NCBI RefSeq assembly: GCF_023703325.1
Contig: NZ_JAMQGM010000033.1
Location: 1-64,000 of the forward strand
From: Streptomyces meridianus
GTDB taxonomy: Bacteria > Actinomycetota > Actinomycetes > Streptomycetales > Streptomycetaceae
Reading direction: 5' to 3'
DNA length: 64,000 nucleotides
The notes under the pieces are model-generated. The model ran no database searches and had not been told where the DNA came from. It saw only the letters and a list, made by a program, of their open reading frames with translations. How positions within the stretch are numbered: position 1 is the first letter of the stretch; each line of letters opens with the position of its first letter. The position numbers were made by a program, and so were the translations under genes. Shown here piece after piece: positions 48,191 through 59,657 of the stretch.

Positions 48191-49684
48191 ATGACCCCCT
48201 CTTCCTCTCCCACCCAGGACACTCAGCGCTTTTCGGAAGGCCTGCGGGCCGATGCCCTGATGGAGGAGGACGTCGCCTGGGGCATGGAGATCGACGGGGA
48301 GCGTGACGGCCACCAGCACGACCGCTCCGACCGGGCTGCGCTCCGCCGCGTCGCGGGACTTTCCACCGAACTCGAGGACATCACCGAGGTCGAGTACCGG
48401 CAGCTGCGCCTGGAGCGCGTTGTGCTGGTGGGTGTGTGGACCTCGGGCACTGCAGACGACGCCGAGAACTCGCTGGCGGAGCTGGCGGCCCTCGCCGAGA
48501 CGGCGGGTGCGCTCGTGCTCGACGGCGTGATCCAGCGTCGCGACAAGCCGGACCCGGCGACGTACATCGGTTCCGGCAAGGCCGAGGAACTGCGCGACAT
48601 CGTGCTCGAGACCGGAGCCGACACCGTGGTCTGCGACGGCGAGCTCACCCCCGGCCAGCTCATCCATCTCGAGGACGTCGTCAAGGTCAAGGTGGTCGAC
48701 CGGACCGCCCTGATCCTCGACATCTTCGCCCAGCACGCCAAGTCCCGCGAGGGCAAGGCGCAGGTCTCGCTGGCCCAGATGCAGTACATGCTGCCGAGGC
48801 TGCGCGGCTGGGGCCAGTCGCTCTCTCGGCAGATGGGTGGCGGTGGCTCCGGTTCGGCGGGCGGCGGTATGGCCACCCGTGGTCCCGGGGAGACCAAGAT
48901 CGAAACGGACCGGCGCCGGATCCGCGAAAAGATGGCCAAGATGCGCCGCGAGATCGCGGAGATGAAGACCGGCCGTGACCTCAAGCGGCAGGAGCGGCGG
49001 CGCAACAAGGTGCCGTCGGTCGCGATCGCCGGCTACACCAACGCGGGTAAGTCGTCGCTGCTCAACCGGCTGACCGGTGCGGGCGTGCTGGTGGAGAACG
49101 CCCTGTTCGCCACCCTCGACCCGACCGTGCGCCGGGCGGAGACGCCCAGTGGGCGGCTCTACACGCTCGCGGACACCGTCGGATTCGTCCGGCACCTGCC
49201 GCACCACCTCGTGGAGGCGTTCCGTTCCACGATGGAGGAGGTCGGCGAGTCCGATCTCATCCTGCACGTGGTCGACGGGGCCCACCCGGCTCCCGAGGAG
49301 CAGCTGGCGGCCGTCCGCGAGGTCATCCGTGAGGTCGGCGCGGTGGACGTCCCGGAGATCGTCGTGATCAACAAGGCCGATGCGGCGGATCCGCTGGTCC
49401 TCCAGCGGCTGTTGCGGGTCGAGAAGCGTGCCCTCGCGGTGTCGGCCCGCACCGGTCGCGGCATCGACGAGCTCCTTGCGATCATCGACGACGAACTGCC
49501 GCGTCCGCGGGTCGAGATCGAGGCGCTGGTGCCGTACACCGAGGGCAGGTTGGTGTCCCGCACGCACGCGGACGGTGAGGTGCTCTCCGAGGAGCACACC
49601 GGGAACGGCACCCTCCTGAAGGCCCGGGTGCACGAGGAGCTGGCCGCGGAACTCCAGCCCTACGCCCTGGCGGTCACCCGCTGA
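48191..49684 (+). CDS. hflX: GTPase HflX
   Basis: A 497-aa ribosome-associated GTPase that splits stalled or stressed ribosomes. After an N-terminal 100-residue variable region it has the HflX N-domain (GLVLD-type core, YIGSGKAEELRD), a coiled coil (REKMAKMRREIAEM), and a G domain with G1 GYTNAGKSSLLN, G3 DTVGFVRHLP and G4 NKAD. An ATG start with AAGGAT upstream. It has a 168-bp leader separating it from rshA and ends in a strong bidirectional terminator. Confidence 0.93.
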   Translation: MTPSSSPTQDTQRFSEGLRADALMEEDVAWGMEIDGERDGHQHDRSDRAALRRVAGLSTELEDITEVEYRQLRLERVVLVGVWTSGTADDAENSLAELAALAETAGALVLDGVIQRRDKPDPATYIGSGKAEELRDIVLETGADTVVCDGELTPGQLIHLEDVVKVKVVDRTALILDIFAQHAKSREGKAQVSLAQMQYMLPRLRGWGQSLSRQMGGGGSGSAGGGMATRGPGETKIETDRRRIREKMAKMRREIAEMKTGRDLKRQERRRNKVPSVAIAGYTNAGKSSLLNRLTGAGVLVENALFATLDPTVRRAETPSGRLYTLADTVGFVRHLPHHLVEAFRSTMEEVGESDLILHVVDGAHPAPEEQLAAVREVIREVGAVDVPEIVVINKADAADPLVLQRLLRVEKRALAVSARTGRGIDELLAIIDDELPRPRVEIEALVPYTEGRLVSRTHADGEVLSEEHTGNGTLLKARVHEELAAELQPYALAVTR

Positions 49685-49702
49685 CCGCAGCGTCTTTGCT
49701 CC

Positions 49703-49745
49703 GACGGCGACGGCCGCCCCACCCGGTGGGGCGGCCGTCGCCGTC
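49703..49745. terminator. 21-bp perfect inverted repeat between convergent hflX and protease genes
   Basis: Arms 49703-49723 and 49725-49745 match perfectly about a central C, so the loop is formed by the CCCGG centre. It lies between hflX and the oppositely oriented protease gene and can stop transcription from both sides. Confidence 0.9.
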
Positions 49746-49756
49746 CGGTCTCCGGG

Positions 49757-50941
49757 TCAGCGTCCCGCGAATTTCCTGCTGACGCCCAGGTATACGGCCT
49801 TCGCTTCGCTGCCCAGGTGCGGGCCCGCCAGCCAGCCGCCACCGACCGGGCCGATGGAGGTGTTCGAGACGAGGGCGGGTTTCCCGTCGCTTCCAGCGGT
49901 GAACCAGCCGCCGCCCGACGAGCCGCCGGTCATGGTGCAGCCGATGCGGTACATCGTCGGCTTGGACGCGGCGAGCGAGAGCCGGCCGGCCCGGTCGTTG
50001 CAGGAGAACATCTTGGTGCCGTCGTACGGCGGAGCAGCCGGGTACCCCCAGGCCCGGAGCGGTGCCGGACGCCTCACCTGCGGTGCGTTGAAGTCGACCG
50101 GCATGGCCGTTCCGACCGTCTCCTCGAGGGACTTGCCGGCGCCGCCCCTCTCGGGCTTCACGTGCAGTACGGCGAAGTCGTACGGGGCGCCGCTGCCGCC
50201 CGTGGACGCGCCCTCGGCCAGCCACTGCCGCGAGGTGGCGGCTCCGTCCGCCCACCAGACGCCGTACGGTGCAACCTTCTCGCGGGGAGTGCTCCGCAAC
50301 CGGTCGGCCGCGAGGGCGCTGTCGTTGAACGAGGGGACGAAGACGAGGTTGCGGTACCAGCCCCCCGACTTCCCCGCGTGCACGCAGTGGCCCGCGGTCC
50401 ACACCATGTTGGACCTGCCCGGGTTCGCGGGGTCCTTCACCACGGTCGCCGAGCAGACCATGGAGCCCTTGGGACTGTCGAAGAAGACCTTGCCGACAGC
50501 GGGGGAGCTGCGGTGGTACGGAGCGGCAACCGCCTGCGCCGGTACGGCCTTCGGCTCGGGGTCGGTGACGCCCTGGTCGTCCGGGACATCGTCGGGGACT
50601 GTCTTCTGCGGGTCCCGTGCGTCCTTCATCCGGCCGGGCTTCCAGAGATCCTTGATGATCGGGTTGATGAAGTCGCCGGCCTCGCGCAGCCAGTCCTGGC
50701 GGTCCCAGTTCTTCCACTCGCCGTTGCGCCACTTGTCGGGGTCGAAGCCCCGCTCCTTGAGCCGTTCCTTGAGATCGTCAGGCAGCTTGAGACCGCCTCC
50801 GTGTCCGTCCTCTCCGGCAGAAGCAGGCGGCGACGGCACATCGCTCGCGCTGTCGTCCGTGGGACCGCAACCGGTCACCGTCAACGCGAGCACGGCGGTC
50901 AGTGCCGCTGCGGCGCGTGCTGCCCTTCCTGAGGCTGGCAT
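49757..50941 (-). CDS. Trypsin-like serine protease lipoprotein
   Basis: A 394-aa secreted protein. An N-terminal signal peptide with a lipobox (LTVTGC, Cys about residue 25) predicts a membrane-anchored lipoprotein, followed by a charged linker and a chymotrypsin-fold domain with the catalytic triad visible: His in WTAGHC, Asp in YDFAVL and Ser in GGSSGGGW. The family matches prokaryotic trypsin-like proteases; substrate unknown. GGGGGAG precedes the ATG. It is divergent from the aminotransferase-like gene and convergent with hflX. Confidence 0.82.
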   Translation of the reverse strand: MPASGRAARAAAALTAVLALTVTGCGPTDDSASDVPSPPASAGEDGHGGGLKLPDDLKERLKERGFDPDKWRNGEWKNWDRQDWLREAGDFINPIIKDLWKPGRMKDARDPQKTVPDDVPDDQGVTDPEPKAVPAQAVAAPYHRSSPAVGKVFFDSPKGSMVCSATVVKDPANPGRSNMVWTAGHCVHAGKSGGWYRNLVFVPSFNDSALAADRLRSTPREKVAPYGVWWADGAATSRQWLAEGASTGGSGAPYDFAVLHVKPERGGAGKSLEETVGTAMPVDFNAPQVRRPAPLRAWGYPAAPPYDGTKMFSCNDRAGRLSLAASKPTMYRIGCTMTGGSSGGGWFTAGSDGKPALVSNTSIGPVGGGWLAGPHLGSEAKAVYLGVSRKFAGR

Positions 50942-51145
50942 GGATGGAACTCCCCCTGTATTCGGATTGTCATGTACTCCCGGCCGGGAGGACAGAGTCA
51001 CTATGCCGGTGCAGAGGGGGACGGGCCGATCCGGGGCCACGGTTCCCCTTCGTGACGATCTGCTCTCTGCCCGTGATCCGCCGCCCCAACCGTCGTTGGT
51101 ACCCAGGGAGAAGAGGCGATCAGCAGCGCAGGAGGACCGACAGCC

Positions 51146-52519
51146 GTGGCCCTGACCGAGCCCGAGCCGGTGGTGTTCAGCTCGTCGGACGCAACCGGGG
51201 GCAGGAAGCCGCGACACCGTCCGGCGCCGGAGTCCGCGGCCCGTACCCATGCCCGCTCGTTGCCGGTCGTCCCGGTCCGGGCCCGGGGCATGACGATCGA
51301 GGACGCCACCGGCCGACGGTATCTCGACTGCCTGTCCGGCGGCGGCACGCTGGCCCTCGGACACAACCACCCTGTGGTTCTGGAAGCCATCCGCTCGGTA
51401 CTGCACTCCGGTGCCTGCAGCCGTACCGGCGGCTCGGCCGCTGCGGTCAGGAGCCGCTTCGTCGCCGAACTCGCGCGCCTGCTGCCGCCCGGCCTCGACG
51501 ACGCCGCCCGGATCCGCATCTGCGGCCCCGCCGAAGGGGATGCGCTCGCTGCCGCCGTTCGTCTGGTGCGGGAGGCGACCGGACGCCGCACCGTGGCCGC
51601 GTTCACCGGATCCCGCGAGGGCGAGACGGCCCCGGACTCCGGTGAGGCACGGCCCGACCTGCTGCCCCACCCGTCCGACTACCGCTGCCCGTTCGGGGTC
51701 GGTGGCCGCCGCGGCTGGGAGCTGTGCCTGCGCCGGGCCGACCACGTCCTCGGCCGGACCGGGACGGAGCCGCCCGCCGCTGTGCTGGTCGAACCGGTGC
51801 AGGGCGAGCACGGCGGGGTCGTCCCGGCCCCCGACGGGTGGCTGCGGGGGCTCCGCACTCTCACCTCCGAGCGGAACATTCCGTTGATCGCCGACGAGTC
51901 GCAGACCGGCGTGGGACGGACCGGTGCCCTCTGGGCCGTGGGGCACAGCGGCATCGCCCCCGATGTGATGATCCTTTCCGGAACGATCGGCGGGAGCCTC
52001 CCGCTGGCGGTTCTCGCGCACCGTGAGGAACTGGCCTGCGGCCGCCCCGGTCCGGGGCCGGACGCCCACCGGGGCAATCAACTGGCCATGGCTGCGGGGG
52101 CGGCCACCCTCTCGTACGTCGCCGGCAGCGGGCTCTGCGAACGGGCGGCGCTCCTCGGCGAGCGGATGCTCCGGCGGCTGCGCGAGCTGGCTCTGCACCA
52201 TCCCTTCATCGGTGACGTGCGCGGCCGGGGGTTGATGCTCGGCGCCGAACTGGTCGCCCCGGTCCGCCCGCCGCGCTCGGACGACGCCGTGGTCGGGCGG
52301 CATCCGCGGCCCGCAGTCCCGGCCGCAGATACGGCCGTCGCGGTGCGGCGCGCATGTCTGCGCCGCGGCCTGATCGTCGGGATCGGCGGCCGTGACGCGA
52401 ACGTGGTGTGCCTCCTGCCCCCGTTGACGATCACCGATGAACAGGCGGAATCCGTGCTGGACCGGCTGAGTGAGGCCGTCGCGGCCGTGGAGCGGGCCGG
52501 TGACCGGTCCGCGGTGTGA
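51146..52519 (+). CDS. Class III aminotransferase-fold protein without the PLP lysine
   Basis: A 457-aa protein related to diaminobutyrate-2-oxoglutarate transaminases. Conserved class III motifs are kept: GGGTLALGHNHP, CGPAEGDALAAAVRL and ADESQTGVGRTG (the PLP-nitrogen Asp). However, the active-site Lys motif LSKAIGGGLP reads LSGTIGGSLP, with Gly in place of the Schiff-base Lys, and the YHG loop after AF-x-GS reads REG. It should therefore be unable to form the internal aldimine and is probably a pseudoenzyme with a binding or structural role. GTG start at 51146. It stands alone, divergent from the protease lipoprotein. Confidence 0.8.
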   Translation: MALTEPEPVVFSSSDATGGRKPRHRPAPESAARTHARSLPVVPVRARGMTIEDATGRRYLDCLSGGGTLALGHNHPVVLEAIRSVLHSGACSRTGGSAAAVRSRFVAELARLLPPGLDDAARIRICGPAEGDALAAAVRLVREATGRRTVAAFTGSREGETAPDSGEARPDLLPHPSDYRCPFGVGGRRGWELCLRRADHVLGRTGTEPPAAVLVEPVQGEHGGVVPAPDGWLRGLRTLTSERNIPLIADESQTGVGRTGALWAVGHSGIAPDVMILSGTIGGSLPLAVLAHREELACGRPGPGPDAHRGNQLAMAAGAATLSYVAGSGLCERAALLGERMLRRLRELALHHPFIGDVRGRGLMLGAELVAPVRPPRSDDAVVGRHPRPAVPAADTAVAVRRACLRRGLIVGIGGRDANVVCLLPPLTITDEQAESVLDRLSEAVAAVERAGDRSAV

Positions 52520-52584
52520 GCGGAAGGCGTGTCCCACGATCGCCTGTCGCTGCCCGGCCGGCCGGCGATGTCGGTGACGCCCCG

Positions 52585-52590
52585 TAGGCT
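52585..52590 (+). promoter_or_regulatory. Probable -10 element of dinG (TAGGCT)
   Basis: TAGGCT lies 9 nt before the ATG at 52600. I saw no GAAC-N4-GTTC SOS box next to it. Confidence 0.45.
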
Positions 52591-52599
52591 GAAGACGCT

Positions 52600-54594
52600 A
52601 TGACGAAGCCCTCTCTCCCCGATCTGCTGCACGCCGCCGTGACCGCCGTTGGCGGCAGCGAGCGCCCCGGCCAGGTCGCCATGGCCGAGACCGTCGCCGA
52701 GGTCATCGACAACGGATCCCACCTGCTCGTCCAGGCCGGCACCGGCACCGGCAAGTCCCTGGGCTATCTCGTGCCCGCGCTGGCCCACGGGACCGGGGGG
52801 CCTCCCGCCAAGGGCGGGGGGAGGGTCGTGGTGGCCACGGCCACGCTCGCGCTCCAGCGTCAGCTGGTGGAACGCGACCTGCCCCGCACGGTCGACGCCC
52901 TGCAGCCGCTGCTGCGCCGCCGCCCCGAGTTCGCCATGCTCAAGGGGCGTTCGAACTACCTGTGCCTGCACCGCCTTCACGAAGGCGTCCCGCAGGACGA
53001 GGAGGACGGCCTCTTCGACCAGTTCGAGGCCGCCGCACCGACCAGCCGGCTGGGCAAGGACCTGCTCAGGATGCGCGACTGGGCGGACGAGACCGAGACG
53101 GGCGACCGCGACGCCCTGACCCCCGGGGTCTCGGACCGCGCCTGGGCTCAGGTCTCGGTCTCCTCCCGCGAATGCCTCGGCGCCTCCAAGTGCGCCTACG
53201 GCGCGGAGTGTTTCGCCGAGGCCGCCCGGGAGCGGGCGAAGCTGGCCGAGGTCGTCGTCACCAATCACGCCCTGCTGGCCATCGATGCGATCGAGGGTGC
53301 GCCCGTCCTGCCCGAGCACGAGGTCCTGGTCGTCGACGAGGCCCACGAGCTCGTCTCGCGCGTGACCGGCGTCGCCACCGGCGAGCTCACGCCCGCCTCC
53401 GTCAATCGGGCGGTGCGCCGGGCCGCCAAGCTGGTGAACGAGAAGGCCGCGGACGCCCTTCAGACGGCCGCCGAGACCTTCGAACGGCTCATGGAACTGG
53501 TTATGCCGGGGCGGATCGAGGAGATGCCGGAGGACATGGGCTACGCGCTCATGGCTCTGCGCGACGCCGCCCGTACGGTGATCACCGCCCTCGGCAACAC
53601 CCGCGACCAGTCGGTGCAGGACGAGGACGCCGTGCGCAAGCAGGCCCGTGCCTCGATCGAGAACATCCACGCCGTCGCCGAACGCCTGGCGAACGGCTCC
53701 GAGTACGACGTCGTCTGGGCCGAACGCCACGACCGGTACGGCGCTTCGCTGCGCGTTGCGCCCCTGTCGGTCTCCGGTCTCCTCCGGGAGAAGCTGTTCT
53801 CGGACCGGTCCGTCGTACTCACGTCGGCCACGCTGAAACTCGGGGGCGGCTTCGACGGGGTCGCCGCGTCCCTCGGCCTGTCCCCGGAGGGGGCCGAGGG
53901 AGAGGACGTGCCGGTGTGGAAGGGGCTCGATGTCGGTTCGCCGTTCGACTACGGCAAGCAGGGCATCCTCTATGTGGCCCGGCACCTGATGCAGCCGGGC
54001 CGGGAGGGCAGTCGCGACGACATGCTGGACGAGCTGACCGATCTCGTCGAGGCCGCCGGTGGCCGGACGCTCGGACTGTTCTCGTCGATGCGGGCGGCTC
54101 AGGCCGCGGCAGAGGCGCTGCGGGAGCGGACCGACGCGCCCATCCTGCTGCAGGGCGAGGAGACCCTGGGCGAGCTCATCCGGGCCTTCGCGGAGGATGC
54201 CCGCACCTGTCTGTTCGGCACGCTGTCGCTGTGGCAGGGCGTCGATGTCCCCGGCCCCAGTTGCCAGTTGGTGGTGATGGACCGGATTCCGTTCCCGCGC
54301 CCGGACGACCCCCTGATGAGCGCTCGGCAGAAGGACGTCGAGCAGCGGGGCGGCAACGGATTCATGGCCGTGGCGGCCACCCACGCGGCACTGCTCATGG
54401 CTCAGGGAGCAGGGCGGCTGGTCCGCGCGTCGGGTGACCGGGGCGTGGTCGCCGTCCTGGATCCCCGTATCGCCACGGCCCGGTACGGCGGGTTCCTGCG
54501 TGCCTCGATGCCCGGCTTCTGGTACACCACGGACCGCAATCAGGTGCGTCGCTCGCTGGCGGCGATCGACGCGGCGGCAGGGAGCGGGGCCTGA
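52600..54594 (+). CDS. dinG: DinG-type iron-sulfur ATP-dependent DNA helicase
   Basis: A 664-aa superfamily 2 (XPD/DinG) 5'-3' helicase acting on R-loops and damaged forks. Walker A is QAGTGTGKSLGY, motif II VVDEAHEL, and four cysteines typical of the Fe-S domain (YLCLHR, RECLGASKCAYGAECF) lie between them; motif VI is QGAGRLVRASGDRG. It is convergent with lexA, a DNA-damage neighbourhood, although no SOS box was found at its own promoter. Confidence 0.9.
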   Translation: MTKPSLPDLLHAAVTAVGGSERPGQVAMAETVAEVIDNGSHLLVQAGTGTGKSLGYLVPALAHGTGGPPAKGGGRVVVATATLALQRQLVERDLPRTVDALQPLLRRRPEFAMLKGRSNYLCLHRLHEGVPQDEEDGLFDQFEAAAPTSRLGKDLLRMRDWADETETGDRDALTPGVSDRAWAQVSVSSRECLGASKCAYGAECFAEAARERAKLAEVVVTNHALLAIDAIEGAPVLPEHEVLVVDEAHELVSRVTGVATGELTPASVNRAVRRAAKLVNEKAADALQTAAETFERLMELVMPGRIEEMPEDMGYALMALRDAARTVITALGNTRDQSVQDEDAVRKQARASIENIHAVAERLANGSEYDVVWAERHDRYGASLRVAPLSVSGLLREKLFSDRSVVLTSATLKLGGGFDGVAASLGLSPEGAEGEDVPVWKGLDVGSPFDYGKQGILYVARHLMQPGREGSRDDMLDELTDLVEAAGGRTLGLFSSMRAAQAAAEALRERTDAPILLQGEETLGELIRAFAEDARTCLFGTLSLWQGVDVPGPSCQLVVMDRIPFPRPDDPLMSARQKDVEQRGGNGFMAVAATHAALLMAQGAGRLVRASGDRGVVAVLDPRIATARYGGFLRASMPGFWYTTDRNQVRRSLAAIDAAAGSGA

Positions 54595-54675
54595 CGGGCC
54601 GCCCCCGCGGTGGGCCCGTCAGGCCGGCCCGTCAGGCCTCCGCGGTCTGTGCCCCTCGGGGGACGCGGCAGCAGT

Positions 54676-54709
54676 GGGCCCCGGAACCGGCGCAGGGGTT
54701 CCGGGGCCC
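54676..54709. terminator. 13-bp perfect hairpin between convergent dinG and lexA
   Basis: GGGCCCCGGAACC pairs with GGTTCCGGGGCCC around an 8-nt loop. Both genes point into it. Confidence 0.85.
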
Positions 54710-54727
54710 GGTCACGAGAGCGGTGCG

Positions 54728-55516
54728 TCAGATCCGCCGGAGCACCGCCACCACCTTTCCCAGGATGGTCGCGTCGTCACCGGGGATGGGCTGGTAGGCC
54801 GCATTGTGCGGCAGCAGCCACACGTGTCCTTCTTCGCGCTTGAAGCGCTTCACGGTGGCCTCTCCGTCGAGCATGGCGGCCACGATGTCGCCGTTCTCGG
54901 CGACCGGCTGGCGGCGGACGGTCACCCAGTCCCCGTCGCAGATGGCCGCCTCCACCATGGAGTCACCCACTACCTTCAGGACGAACAGCTCTCCGTCGCC
55001 CACGAGTTGACGCGGCAGCGGGAACACGTCCTCGACCGATTCCTCGGCGAGGATCGGTCCACCGGCGGCGATCCGGCCGACCAGGGGGACATACGAGGCA
55101 GCGGGCTTGCCGGTGGTGTCGGCCGGCTGCGCCGCGGGGCCGTCCGAGCCGCGGACCTCGTAGGCCCGGGGCCGGTGCGGGTCCCGGCGCAGGAAGCCCT
55201 TGCGCTCCAGCGCCATCAGCTGGTGGGCCACGGACGAGGTGCTCGACAGCCCCACCGCCTGGCCGATCTCGCGCATGGACGGCGGGTAGCCGCGGCGTTG
55301 CACGGAGTCGCGGATGACCTCGATGACGCGCCGCTGCCGGTCCGTGAGGCCGGAGCTGTCGGCCCTGATCCCCGGTGGCCTGCCGGGCAGCGAGCGCGCG
55401 GGCTTCTGCGCCTCCGCGTTCATGCCCGCGTCCGGCTGCGCCGCGCCGGTGTGGTCGAAGCCGTGCCGGGTGCGGTCCTGGGCGGCGATGGCGGCGCTGT
55501 CTGCGGTAGTGGTCAC
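54728..55516 (-). CDS. lexA: SOS repressor LexA
   Basis: A 262-aa self-cleaving repressor. After an unusual 54-residue N-terminal extension it has a winged-helix domain (REIGQAVGLSSTSSVAHQL), the Ala-Gly cleavage site in RIAAGGP, the catalytic Ser in GDSMVEA and Lys in ATVKRF. The start is the GTG at 55516, with GAGAGGGG upstream; an in-frame ATG at MNAEAQ is an alternative that would drop 31 residues. An SOS box overlaps its -35, so it controls its own transcription. Convergent with dinG, divergent from nrdR-nrdJ. Confidence 0.95.
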   Translation of the reverse strand: MTTTADSAAIAAQDRTRHGFDHTGAAQPDAGMNAEAQKPARSLPGRPPGIRADSSGLTDRQRRVIEVIRDSVQRRGYPPSMREIGQAVGLSSTSSVAHQLMALERKGFLRRDPHRPRAYEVRGSDGPAAQPADTTGKPAASYVPLVGRIAAGGPILAEESVEDVFPLPRQLVGDGELFVLKVVGDSMVEAAICDGDWVTVRRQPVAENGDIVAAMLDGEATVKRFKREEGHVWLLPHNAAYQPIPGDDATILGKVVAVLRRI

Positions 55517-55552
55517 GTCGGCCCCTCTCGAGATGTTCTCCCTAACTGGACA

Positions 55553-55594
55553 ACGGTAGTTGCTTTCGAAAGGTTGCGCCAAACACACGTTCGA
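55553..55594 (-). promoter_or_regulatory. lexA promoter with overlapping SOS box
   Basis: On the minus strand TTGGCG (55582-55577), 18-nt spacer, TACCGT (55558-55553). The palindrome CCAAAC-ACAC-GTTCGA at 55579-55594 matches the SOS box with a perfect GTTC half and overlaps the -35. Confidence 0.75.
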
Positions 55595-55840
55595 GTGAAA
55601 ATTCAAGAAGAGATGGGTCGGGCCGAGTGCTCGGGTGTATAGGCGGGGTCGACCGGTTCGACCGGTGGCCCCCGGGTCCCGCTCCTCGTTGCATCGCGCC
55701 GGGGGTCCGCAGGTGGTGCTCCGGAGGTGCTTGCCGCTCGCCGGTCGGGCGCCCGGGCCCGCGGCTCCCGAAGTGTCTCGCGTACGCTCCGGGGCGTCGG
55801 CGCACCCGCGACACGCGTTCCATCGGGGCGCGTTGCGGGC

Positions 55841-55886
55841 ACCAGATCTTGTGGTTGAGTGTGGTTCGGTCACCCACAAGTTGTGG
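55841..55886 (+). promoter_or_regulatory. Pair of candidate NrdR boxes
   Basis: ACCAGATCTTGTGGT (55841-55855) and CCACAAGTTGTGG (55874-55886) are imperfect palindromes whose centres are 32 bp apart, about three helical turns, as is usual for paired NrdR boxes. They lie just upstream of the nrdR promoter. Confidence 0.6.
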
Positions 55887-55894
55887 TGCCCGGT

Positions 55895-55923
55895 CTTTTG
55901 CAGCTTCCGGGATCGCCTATGCT
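55895..55923 (+). promoter_or_regulatory. Candidate nrdR-nrdJ promoter
   Basis: CTTTTG (55895-55900), 17-nt spacer, TATGCT (55918-55923). It gives a leader of about 90 nt before nrdR. Confidence 0.5.
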
Positions 55924-56018
55924 TGTGGCTACTTCGGAGGCCCACGCCGGGCGGTCCGAGGTCGTGCAGCAGCGCTGCGCCACAAGACGGATTCGAGGGG
56001 CTTGGAGGGTGGACACTC

Positions 56019-56552
56019 ATGCACTGCCCCTTCTGCAGGCACCCGGACAGTCGCGTCGTCGACAGCCGGACCACGGACGACGGGACCTCGATCCGCAGGC
56101 GCCGTCAGTGCCCCGACTGCACCCGGCGATTCACCACGGTGGAGACCGCCTCGCTGATGGTGGTCAAGCGCAGTGGCGTCACCGAGCCCTTCAGCCGTGA
56201 CAAGGTCATCTCCGGGGTGCGCAAGGCGTGCCAGGGCCGGCCGGTCACCGAGGATGCGCTCGCCAAGCTGGGTCAGCAGGTGGAGGAGGCGGTACGCGCC
56301 ACCGGCAGCGCCGAGCTGACCACCCACGATGTCGGGCTGGCCATACTCGGTCCGCTCCAGGAGCTGGATCTGGTCGCGTACCTGCGCTTCGCGTCCGTTT
56401 ACCGGGCGTTCGAATCGATCGAGGACTTCGAAGCCGCTGTCGCAGAACTGCGCGACCAGCGGCCTCCGGCCGGCGCGGGCGAGGCGGACGACTGCCGCTG
56501 TGCGACCGCAGCGCCCGCCGGCATCCAGACGGAACCCCGCGCCGCCGACTGA
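56019..56552 (+). CDS. nrdR: Ribonucleotide reductase repressor NrdR
   Basis: A 177-aa Zn-ribbon/ATP-cone regulator that represses ribonucleotide reductase genes when dATP is high. The N-terminus HCPFCRHPDSRVVDSR with CPDCTRRF forms the zinc ribbon; the ATP-cone starts at VKRSGVTEPFSRDKVI. The C-terminus has an extra Cys pair (DDCRCAT) beyond the usual end. The ATG lies in a region with candidate NrdR boxes, so it autoregulates. nrdJ follows on the same strand after 116 bp. Confidence 0.93.
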   Translation: MHCPFCRHPDSRVVDSRTTDDGTSIRRRRQCPDCTRRFTTVETASLMVVKRSGVTEPFSRDKVISGVRKACQGRPVTEDALAKLGQQVEEAVRATGSAELTTHDVGLAILGPLQELDLVAYLRFASVYRAFESIEDFEAAVAELRDQRPPAGAGEADDCRCATAAPAGIQTEPRAAD

Positions 56553-56668
56553 GCGGCTGCCGGTGCAGGCCTGCCCGGAGCGCCCCGCGTGCTCAGGGAG
56601 TCAGACACACACCGTGCCACGGGAAGAACCGGGCACATCAGGGCGTTTTGCCCGTACAGGGAGGCGGA

Positions 56669-59533
<2,865 letters not shown>

Positions 59534-59545
59534 CGGTCGTCTGAG

Positions 59546-59590
59546 CGCGGGAAGGGGACCGGCCGGGTGACGGCCGGTCCCCTTCCCGCG
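59546..59590 (+). terminator. 20-bp perfect inverted repeat after nrdJ
   Basis: The arms 59546-59565 and 59571-59590 match perfectly around a 5-nt loop, 13 bp past the nrdJ stop. Confidence 0.9.
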
Positions 59591-59645
59591 TGCCGGCGGG
59601 ACGCAGCGTTGGCCGGGAAGCCCCGTACGGAACGCTCCGGAGCCG

Positions 59646-59651
59646 TACGAT
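59646..59651 (+). promoter_or_regulatory. Probable -10 element of the YdbC-like gene (TACGAT)
   Basis: TACGAT lies 6 nt before the GTG at 59658. Confidence 0.45.
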
Positions 59652-59657
59652 GGCGCG

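Larger units (their letters stand above)
55517..56018. promoter_or_regulatory. Divergent lexA/nrdR regulatory region
   Basis: A 502-bp gene-free gap. It holds the lexA promoter with an SOS box near 55.58 kb, a tandem 9-bp direct repeat TCGACCGGT (55649-55666), and two NrdR-box-like palindromes with the nrdR promoter near 55.9 kb. I saw no cobalamin riboswitch fold by eye and no convincing small gene. Confidence 0.6.

Noticed and set aside
55600..56018. Possible cobalamin riboswitch before nrdR-nrdJ
   Set aside because: I could not find a recognisable B12-box core or the expected stem order; in S. coelicolor I recall the riboswitch controlling nrdABS, not nrdRJ. A covariance-model search would settle it.
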